In this document: in pieces, positions 1-5,703 of the stretch
How positions within the stretch are numbered: position 1 is the first letter of the stretch
Layout of the letters: each line of letters starts with the position of its first letter
The notes under the pieces: model-generated
Database searches by the model: none
Seen by the model: the letters and a program-made list of their open reading frames with translations, nothing else
What the model was told of the DNA's origin: nothing
Assembly (NCBI GenBank): GCA_034721895.1
Contig: JAYEND010000041.1
Span: 26,109 to 90,108 of the forward strand
Direction: 5' to 3'
DNA length: 64,000 bases
Source of the DNA: SZUA-451 sp034721895
GTDB lineage: Bacteria > Campylobacterota > Campylobacteria > Campylobacterales > Sulfurovaceae
Position numbers and translations under genes: made by a program

Positions 1-690
1 CTCTTTCTCTTTGTCGGACTTTTGTTTATCTTTTTGACCCTCTTTATTCTCTTTATCCTGCTTTTCCTGGTCTTTTTTGCCCTTTTTTTGCTGATCTGGC
101 TTTTTCTCCTGATCTTTCTGATCCTTTTTTTCCTGCTCTTTTTTCTGTTTCTCTTTTTTTTCTTTATCTTTTTTGTTTTGATCCTTTTGATCCTGATTCT
201 GTTTCTTTTGATCCTGGTCTTTTTTGTCTTGGTCTTTCTTCTGGTCTTGTTTTTTCTTATCTTTCTTTTGTTGTTCTTTCTGTTTTTTGGCCAACTCAAG
301 ATTGAATCGTGTATCTGCATCTTCCCGTATCTTCAGGGCTTCTTCATAAGCCTTGATCGCTTCATCCAGTTTTTTTTGCTGAAAATAGCTATTCCCCACA
401 TTGTGCAGTCGCTGCGCTTCATCCACTCCCTGGGCTTTTTTGTAAGATTCAAGCGCTTTGTCATACTGCTTGGCTTTGTAGTAAGCATTCCCTATATCAT
501 AATCAACTTCCGGTGTCTCTTTTTTCAATTCCCTTAGAAGAGCGGCACTTTTCTGATATTTTTCTTCTTCATAGGCTTTTTTAGCTTTGTCAATTGTTTG
601 AAAGTCCATTAAGCCGGCACTGGCAACAGTGAGCAGTGAGCAGTGAGCAGTGAGCAGTGTCAGGATGACCTTTTTAATATATTTTCTCAT
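1..690 (-). CDS. BatC/BatE-like TPR protein with charged low-complexity tail (partial, runs off window)
   Basis: An open frame on the minus strand starts at ATG 690 and is still open at base 1, so only the first 230 codons are visible. Residues 1-23 form a signal peptide (MRKYIKKVIL, hydrophobic core, ending VASAG). Residues of about 30-130 contain TPR-like helices (KAYEEEKYQKS, GNAYYKAKQYDKALESY, GNSYFQQKKLDEAIKAYEEAL). From about residue 135 on, the chain is almost only K, Q, D, E and N. The start lies 2 bases after the batB stop, so the two are surely co-transcribed. Bat operons usually end with TPR proteins of this kind, probably periplasmic or membrane-tethered. The signal peptide is partly encoded by four copies of a 7-bp repeat. 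The role is inferred from operon position and TPR content. Confidence 0.8.
   Translation of the reverse strand, partial: MRKYIKKVILTLLTAHCSLLTVASAGLMDFQTIDKAKKAYEEEKYQKSAALLRELKKETPEVDYDIGNAYYKAKQYDKALESYKKAQGVDEAQRLHNVGNSYFQQKKLDEAIKAYEEALKIREDADTRFNLELAKKQKEQQKKDKKKQDQKKDQDKKDQDQKKQNQDQKDQNKKDKEKKEKQKKEQEKKDQKDQEKKPDQQKKGKKDQEKQDKENKEGQKDKQKSDKEKE
627..659. repeat. Heptanucleotide tandem repeat (cagtgag)x4 in the signal-peptide coding region
   Basis: Four perfect copies of cagtgag plus five further bases lie inside the signal sequence of the TPR gene. On the coding strand they read CTGCTCA and encode TLLTAHCSLLT. Because the unit is 7 bp, each added copy would shift the frame, so the array is a potential phase-variation site as well as a coding insertion. 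Confidence 0.85.
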
Positions 691-692
691 TT

Positions 693-1664
693 TCAAGCCT
701 CCTTTCTTCTCGGCATCGAGCTGAATGCGATCAACAGCAGAAGAATTCCTCCGCCAAGCGGATAATAGAAGAGTTCCACACGGTCCTTGATCTTGACAGC
801 TCCCTGCTGGGTACTCTTATGATTGTTGCGAATGATCGAAACCAGTTTCTCAATATCCTCTTTTCCGTTTCCTGCAACCACATAAGCACCGCCGGTTTCA
901 ATAGCAATTTTTCCCAATGCATCATTGCGCTGGGAGATAGCGATAGTACCGTCTTTTTTAACAAGTGGTTTACCGTTACCGTCAAGTACCGGGGCTCCTT
1001 CTTCGGTTCCCACCAGAACGACATAGAGTTGTATGCCGCTCTCTTTCATTTCGTTGGTAAAACCTTTGAGCGCCTCCTCATCTCCGCCATCGCTGAAAAC
1101 GATCATAAGCTTCGGCTTCTTTTTCTCCAGCATCTTTGCTGCCAGCGATCCCAATGCAGAGAAGTCGGTTGATCCCATATTGATATATTTGTCACTGACC
1201 CTCTCAACAATATCTTTCAGTGTCAATTTGTCGCTGCTGAAAGGAGCCAGTACAAACGAGACATGCGCAAAGGCTAAGACTGCGATTTCATCACTTGGCA
1301 TGACATCAAAAAGTGTCAGCATCTTTTTCTTGGCAAATTCCAGACGGTTGGGGTAGTTGTCTTTGCTTCGCATCGATCCGGAGATATCCAGTGCAGTCAG
1401 GAGACTCAATCCCTTGACCTCAACGACTTTGTCCCCTTTTTCGATCACAGGCCGTGCCATGGCGATGATCATCAGGAAAATGGCACTAAACATCACAATG
1501 TTGCGCACCACCATCGGCACCGCATTGCTTCCTGCACGCAGTCGTTCCAATACCTTCTCATCAAAGATCCGTGAGAGATGATCCTTGTTCGTCGAGATCA
1601 GTAAAGCAAAGATCACGAAAGGGATAATCAGTGCCCAAAACAGTTGCGGATGCACAAAACTCAT
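693..1664 (-). CDS. batB: BatB-like VWA-domain membrane protein
   Basis: The 323-residue protein has N-terminal membrane segments at about 8-23 and 53-70, a von Willebrand A domain at about 85-290, and a C-terminal membrane segment at about 298-316. The metal-ion-dependent adhesion site is intact: DISGS at 93-97, a threonine in GSTDFSALGS, and an aspartate in VFSDGGDEE. The gene overlaps batA by 4 bases, so translation is coupled. Bat proteins are associated with oxidative-stress tolerance and envelope integrity in Bacteroides, Leptospira and Francisella. Their biochemical role is not settled. The choice between BatA and BatB names rests on gene order and is the least certain part. Confidence 0.85.
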   Translation of the reverse strand: MSFVHPQLFWALIIPFVIFALLISTNKDHLSRIFDEKVLERLRAGSNAVPMVVRNIVMFSAIFLMIIAMARPVIEKGDKVVEVKGLSLLTALDISGSMRSKDNYPNRLEFAKKKMLTLFDVMPSDEIAVLAFAHVSFVLAPFSSDKLTLKDIVERVSDKYINMGSTDFSALGSLAAKMLEKKKPKLMIVFSDGGDEEALKGFTNEMKESGIQLYVVLVGTEEGAPVLDGNGKPLVKKDGTIAISQRNDALGKIAIETGGAYVVAGNGKEDIEKLVSIIRNNHKSTQQGAVKIKDRVELFYYPLGGGILLLLIAFSSMPRRKEA

Positions 1665-2587
1665 GACAAAGCTCCTCTCGAATTTCTCAGATAGACAAAA
1701 AAGAGCAATGCCAGTATCGCAACAAAGAGCGGGTAGAGATAGAGATAAGTATGCTGCACTACTTTTTTATCACTCATCTTGCTTGTCTCAAGCTTGTCAA
1801 TCTCATTATATATTTCCAAAAGCATCTCACTGTTATGCGCACCGTATGCCTTGCCTTTTCCTGCATTTGCCAATGCCTGAAGATATCTGCCATTATAATC
1901 TCTGGGGTCACCGATACCGATGGCATAAAGCTTGATATCACTTTTGGCAATGATGTTTTTGATATCTTCAAAGGCCACTTTACTCATATTGTCCTGACCA
2001 TCCGTGAGAAGAATGGCGATCTTTGACCTGGCTTTACTTTTGGTCAGCATCCCATACGTTTGTACCAATGCATCATTGATTGCAGTACGCTTTCCTGCAA
2101 TTCCAAGCTGTTGATAAGCCACAATATCCTGTAAAAACTCTTTTTCAAAGGTCAATGGTGAAGCGATAAATGCTACATCGGCGAAGGTCACAACACCTAT
2201 ACGATCATTACTGCGCTTAGAGACAAAATCATTGACCACCTCTTTGACTACATCGAATTTATTTTTCACCCTGTCATTGGGATCAAAACCTCTTTGGCGC
2301 ATCGAATCACTGGCATCGATCACCAGTACGATATCCCGTCCTTTTTTGTGACTATCCTGATACTCCCTGGTCATGACGGGTGAAGCCAAAGCAGTGACGG
2401 CACCCACGATCCCAATCCACTTCAGCCAAAGCAGAAGAGAACTCTTTTTGCTGCCACTTTTGAGAAGCAGAGCTTCAATATGGGGAAAATAGATCGCTCT
2501 GCTTCGCTCCCGGCAAAACTTTGCACAGAGCATAAAGAGCAGAATGATCCCAAAAACAAAAGGATACTGAAAACTAAATTGACTCAT
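1661..2587 (-). CDS. batA: BatA-like VWA-domain membrane protein
   Basis: This protein of about 308 residues has a hydrophobic N-terminus, a second membrane segment near 50-70, a VWA domain from about 85 to 270, and a final membrane segment near 280-303. The MIDAS motif is complete: DASDS near residue 91-95, a threonine in GKRTAINDALV, and an aspartate in LLTDGQDN. The ATG at 2587 is preferred over an in-frame TTG one codon upstream. The start lies inside the end of the preceding small membrane protein gene, and the 3' end overlaps batB. It probably pairs with BatB in the inner membrane, with the VWA domains as protein-interaction modules and MoxR as the partner ATPase. Confidence 0.87.
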   Translation of the reverse strand: MSQFSFQYPFVFGIILLFMLCAKFCRERSRAIYFPHIEALLLKSGSKKSSLLLWLKWIGIVGAVTALASPVMTREYQDSHKKGRDIVLVIDASDSMRQRGFDPNDRVKNKFDVVKEVVNDFVSKRSNDRIGVVTFADVAFIASPLTFEKEFLQDIVAYQQLGIAGKRTAINDALVQTYGMLTKSKARSKIAILLTDGQDNMSKVAFEDIKNIIAKSDIKLYAIGIGDPRDYNGRYLQALANAGKGKAYGAHNSEMLLEIYNEIDKLETSKMSDKKVVQHTYLYLYPLFVAILALLFFVYLRNSRGALS

Positions 2588-2963
2588 CAACTACCTGCAC
2601 ATAGAGATTGAATCGATTGAGGGTTTCATCATCAACTTTTTCAACCTCTTTTTTATATTTGTACTGCTCCAAAAGCAGCTCAAGCTGGCCAAAAAGCTCT
2701 TTTCTCCTCTCATCTGTCGCCAAAAGCCTGCCGTAATGTGTTGCTGCATAGGCACTTGCTTTGGTATCTTTCCAATCAATTTTCCTGAGTTCCGTCAAGT
2801 ACTTCTTTGCAAGATTTGCCTTGCGGTGTTCCAAAAACTTTTTCGCTGCAAAAAAGAGAATAGCCAATAATAATAAGGCGCCAAACACCACTAATCCCCA
2901 AAATATATAGTAGCTGCTATCAGGTATTTCCAAAAGTGGCTTTATATCCTTCAGTTGATCCAT
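2574..2963 (-). CDS. Small single-pass membrane protein of the MoxR/Bat operon (DUF4381-like)
   Basis: The 129-residue protein has one strong membrane segment at about 17-40 (IFWGLVVFGALLLLAILFF) followed by a charged, probably coiled cytoplasmic part (KKFLEHRKANLAKKYLTELRKIDW). DUF4381-like proteins sit between the DUF58 and BatA genes in many MoxR operons, as here. Two ATGs lie close together at 2969 and 2963. The AAGGAG at 2972-2977 is only 2 bases from the first and 8 from the second, so I take 2963. That Shine-Dalgarno is the 3' arm of a perfect CTCCTT/AAGGAG hairpin. The 3' end overlaps batA. Function is unknown beyond the operon link. Confidence 0.75.
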   Translation of the reverse strand: MDQLKDIKPLLEIPDSSYYIFWGLVVFGALLLLAILFFAAKKFLEHRKANLAKKYLTELRKIDWKDTKASAYAATHYGRLLATDERRKELFGQLELLLEQYKYKKEVEKVDDETLNRFNLYVQVVDESI

Positions 2964-2970
2964 ATGCATT

Positions 2971-3034
2971 TCTCCTTAAAAAGGAGCGAAGCCCCTTCTG
3001 AATTCCTTTCACTGAAGCTTCGCCTTTGGCGAGA
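2971..3034. repeat. RBS-proximal intergenic repeat, copy A
   Basis: This is one of three related sequences (others at 3895-3960 and 58617-58680) lying directly upstream of minus-strand start codons. In gene direction the shared core is approximately GCTTYRGTGARRGGAATT, then a GC-rich stretch containing GGCTTYGC, then A(A/G)GGAGAA. Copy A also holds a small hairpin, TCGCC-AAA-GGCGA on the coding strand, and the SD-sequestering CTCCTT/AAGGAG hairpin. Confidence 0.7.
2972..2986 (-). promoter_or_regulatory. Shine-Dalgarno-sequestering hairpin
   Basis: On the coding (minus) strand CTCCTT, a TTT loop and AAGGAG form a perfect 6-bp stem that contains the whole Shine-Dalgarno of the gene starting at 2963. 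The pairing is visible in the sequence. Whether it limits translation in the cell is inference. Confidence 0.5.
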
Positions 3035-3059
3035 CATAATAATTATTGACAACATTGTA

Positions 3060-3890
3060 TTACCTCATTCTCTTGATCAATTTCAGATACGGTTCTTCAT
3101 CGGTATATATTTTGGCAAAACGGATACCATTCTTTTTGAATTGTCTGTAAAGTTTCTCATCATTTTCATACAGAGCCTGCTTGTACCGCTTCACCGTCCC
3201 ACCATCAATATTTCCTTCAAAACTCTTTTGACTCTCCATATCGATAAGTCTCATATACCCCAGTTCGCCCGGACTCTCTTCAAAACGATCTCTGACGATA
3301 ATGGCAAAAACATCATGCTTTTTGCTCAGCAGCTTAAGATCTACATCTCCGATAAAATCAGAAATAATAAAGATCAATGAACGTTTCTTCACGCGACTGA
3401 AAAGGGTATCGACAAAGCCTTTGAAATCTCCCATTTTTCCAATTGTACTGAAATCTGTCAGGGATTCCACTGCCCGGTTAACAGAAAAAAGTTTCTTGCT
3501 GGGTTTACTTTTTTCATAGAGTCTGTCGGCATAAATCATATGGGAAAAAAGATCAGAATTTTTGACTGCCGAAAAACCGAGTATAGAAACGATCTCTGCC
3601 ATCAATTCACTTTTTTGTCTAACTGTGCCGAAATAGACTGAACCATTCATCATGCTTGCCGCTACAACATTGAGCTCCCGTTCCTCTTTGTAGATTTTGA
3701 CAAAAGGCTTTCCCAGCTTGGCTGTGGTCTTCCAATCGATCTTTCGGATATCATCGCCATAGATATATTCACGAAGCTCCGCAAACTCAAAGCCCTGCCC
3801 CTGAAAAAGGGATGCATTATTCCCCAGCATTTCACCGAAGACTTGCTTTCTGGTTTTAAGAATGATCTTTTTGGTTGCTTTACTACTCAT
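3060..3890 (-). CDS. DUF58 domain protein of the MoxR/Bat operon
   Basis: The 276-residue protein carries the DUF58 signature ELREYIYGDDIRKIDW at about residues 38-53, followed by a VWA-like fold (LIFIISDF near the middle). DUF58 proteins accompany MoxR ATPases almost universally and are thought to be MoxR clients or adaptors. The family often has N-terminal membrane helices, but this one begins directly with a basic soluble segment. The ATG at 3890 follows an AAGGAG carried by intergenic repeat copy B. The space to moxR (3891-4070) is filled mostly with repeats. Family assignment is firm; the mechanism is not known. Confidence 0.88.
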   Translation of the reverse strand: MSSKATKKIILKTRKQVFGEMLGNNASLFQGQGFEFAELREYIYGDDIRKIDWKTTAKLGKPFVKIYKEERELNVVAASMMNGSVYFGTVRQKSELMAEIVSILGFSAVKNSDLFSHMIYADRLYEKSKPSKKLFSVNRAVESLTDFSTIGKMGDFKGFVDTLFSRVKKRSLIFIISDFIGDVDLKLLSKKHDVFAIIVRDRFEESPGELGYMRLIDMESQKSFEGNIDGGTVKRYKQALYENDEKLYRQFKKNGIRFAKIYTDEEPYLKLIKRMR

Positions 3891-3894
3891 TTAT

Positions 3895-3960
3895 CTTCTC
3901 CTTGCAGAGAAGCAAAGCTCCTCCGCAATTCCTCTCACCAAAGCTACGACGGTCGTCAAG
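3895..3960. repeat. RBS-proximal intergenic repeat, copy B
   Basis: The same core as copies A and C is visible (in gene direction GCTTTGGTGAGAGGAATT, then GGAGCTTTGCTTCTC, then AAGGAGAA), ending 5 bases before the DUF58 start codon. CTTCTC and GAGAAG can pair around the Shine-Dalgarno, as in copy A. Confidence 0.7.
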
Positions 3961-4013
3961 ATGGCATTATTTGTCTCACATTTCAATTCATAAACTCCGT
4001 CATTTTAATAATA

Positions 4014-4072
4014 GCATTGCCGTGCAATGCTTACCACAATTGTTAATTTTTAATTGCTAATTATTAATTCCT
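4014..4072. repeat. Hairpin-plus-heptamer intergenic element, copy 1
   Basis: gcattgc-cgt-gcaatgc (4014-4030) forms a 7-bp hairpin. After exactly 7 bases come five in-phase AATTNNT heptamers (4038-4072: aattgtt, aattttt, aattgct, aattatt, aattcct), the last running into the moxR stop codon at 4071-4073. The same arrangement recurs at 22205-22256 and 48276-48334. Confidence 0.8.
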
Positions 4073-5018
4073 ACGGGATCGGAACAGCCGCTAACACTTT
4101 TTCGATAATCCAATCCTGTGTGACCCCCTCCGCCTCTGCTTCATAACTCAATATGATCCTGTGGCGTAGAATCTCTTTGGCGATGTAGGCGATCTCGATC
4201 GGAGAGACATAATCCTGTCCTTTGAGATAAGCGATCGCTCTGGATGCCTTGTACATATCGATACTGGCACGCGGAGAGGCTCCGAACTCGATATAGTTTT
4301 CCAGTTCATCCAATCCATAGGCCTTCGGGTTTCTGGTCGCAAAAACCAGCTCAACGATATAGGCCTCGATCTCCTTGTCCAGATGAACCTCCATCGCCTC
4401 TTTTCGGATCTGGCTGAGATCCTCTCTCGTCGCAACCTGCTCAATGGTACCAAAAGTGTCATTGGCAACCCGTCTGGCAATCTCCAGCTCTTCTTCTTTG
4501 GTGTTATAGCCTACCACTACTTTCATCATGAAACGATCCAGCTGCGCTTCGGGAAGTTCATAGGCGCCCTCCTGCTCAACCGGGTTCTGTGTCGCCATTA
4601 CCAGGAAAGGAAGGTCGATCTTGAAACTCTCATCACCGATGGTCACCTGTCTCTCCTGCATGACTTCCAGCAGTGCAGACTGGACCTTTGCCGGTGCCCT
4701 GTTGATTTCATCAGCCAGCAGGAGATTGGTAAAAACCGGCCCTTTTTTGATCTTGAAATTATTGTGGGAAGGGTCGTAGATCTCCGTGCCGATGATATCA
4801 GAAGGTAAAAGATCCGGGGTAAACTGTACCCGTTTAAAATCAAGCCCCAATGTCTTTGCCAACGCGTTGACCGTCGTCGTCTTCGCCAATCCCGGAACCC
4901 CTTCGAGTAAAATATGCCCACGACAAAGCAAACCGGCCAAAAGCCCCTCGATCATCTTCTCCTGCCCTACAACGACTTTGCCCATCTCTGTTTTGATCGC
5001 ATCAATTATTTGACTCAA
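4071..5018 (-). CDS. moxR: MoxR-family AAA+ ATPase
   Basis: The 315-residue AAA+ ATPase has a Walker A (GVPGLAKTT, 40-48), a Walker B with ADEINRAP (102-109), a sensor-1 region (ATQNPVEQEGAYELPEAQLD) and a C-terminal lid. MoxR ATPases act as chaperone-like remodelers for VWA proteins, and here the gene leads the operon of DUF58 and two VWA proteins. No in-frame ATG is suitable: the ATG at 5023 runs into a stop after two codons. The start is TTG at 5018, served by GGAG about 8 bases upstream. The last bases overlap an intergenic repeat array. Confidence 0.92.
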   Translation of the reverse strand: MSQIIDAIKTEMGKVVVGQEKMIEGLLAGLLCRGHILLEGVPGLAKTTTVNALAKTLGLDFKRVQFTPDLLPSDIIGTEIYDPSHNNFKIKKGPVFTNLLLADEINRAPAKVQSALLEVMQERQVTIGDESFKIDLPFLVMATQNPVEQEGAYELPEAQLDRFMMKVVVGYNTKEEELEIARRVANDTFGTIEQVATREDLSQIRKEAMEVHLDKEIEAYIVELVFATRNPKAYGLDELENYIEFGASPRASIDMYKASRAIAYLKGQDYVSPIEIAYIAKEILRHRIILSYEAEAEGVTQDWIIEKVLAAVPIP

Positions 5019-5166
5019 TTCATTCTCCTCTATATACTGTTGCGGTCATCCGCTAAAGTTAAGCTAATAGTACTCAGAGCGAGTAAATGAAAGATTAATA
5101 GATGAGAAAAACTTTAGCGATCTAGACTAAGCTTGTCGGTATCGGCACGAGAGAATGCGGTAACAT
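5019..5166. promoter_or_regulatory. Leader region of the moxR operon with inverted repeat
   Basis: These 148 bases separate the epimerase remnant from moxR and probably contain the operon promoter. cgctaaagtt (5051-5060) and aactttagcg (5110-5119) are perfect inverted repeats 49 bases apart. Inside them is a smaller hairpin, ACTC-agagc-GAGT (about 5072-5084). gcgg-tcat-ccgc lies just outside. No clear -10/-35 pair stands out. The structure could be an operator or a 5'-leader fold. Confidence 0.4.
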
Positions 5167-5596
5167 TTAGGGTTCAACCCCAATTTCCAAGACATCCCTC
5201 AACGCATCTTCAATTTCACTAAACTCAAAAACAAATCCCTCGTGAAGCAATCTCTCGGGGATCACCCTTTGACCCTCTGTCAGCACAGTGGTTCCTTCGG
5301 AAAAAAGTATCGGGCTTATCTTTCATGGATTGCATCGCTTCTACCAGTTTTTTGGTAGTGCCGATACGACTGTCATAAAGTACTCTCCTGTAAGCTTCGC
5401 TCCACCTATGGATGATAGGAGCACCTGCAAGATTGATAACTACAGATGATCCTTCAAGAATATTTGTGATCTCCTGAGGATCTTTTTGCATTTCGTCACT
5501 ATTTAACCCGACGATCTCATATCCCTTATTTTGAAAAACCGTTTGCAGATAACTTCCGACAAAACCACTTGCTCCGACGATGGCTGCTTTTTGCAT
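5167..5596 (-). pseudogene. SDR-type NAD-dependent epimerase (TIGR01777 family), internally deleted and frameshifted
   Basis: The N-terminal part starts at ATG 5596 behind GGAG. It reads as a Rossmann-fold epimerase (VGASGFVGSYL, VVINLAGAPI, RWSEAYRRVLYDSRIGTTKKLVEA) up to about residue 95. The frame then changes near a run of six T. In the neighbouring frame the sequence continues directly as the family's C-terminal tail (LTEGQRVIPERLL, then HEGFVFEFSEIEDALRDVL) to a stop at 5167. The family is normally about 300 residues, so roughly 150 central residues, including the catalytic YxxxK region, are absent. The uncorrected frame ends at 5225. Either the genomic gene decayed by deletion or the assembly collapsed here. 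Confidence 0.82.
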
Positions 5597-5703
5597 GAAG
5601 AACTCCTCTCTGTTGCTTTTTAACTCGTATCTCTTTTGCAATAGTTTGCGATACAGCATCAAGTGCCAGCTTTTTTTGATCTCGTTTGCAAGCCTCGCAA
5701 GGA

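Noticed and set aside
22..537. 171-codon plus-strand frame of almost pure F, L and I, like a membrane protein
   Set aside because: It is the exact antisense of the K/Q/D/E-rich tail of the TPR gene. Its odd composition follows from that, and it has no ribosome site or homology features.
4038..4072. Possible CRISPR-like array
   Set aside because: The units are 7 bp without spacers, and there are no cas genes in the window.
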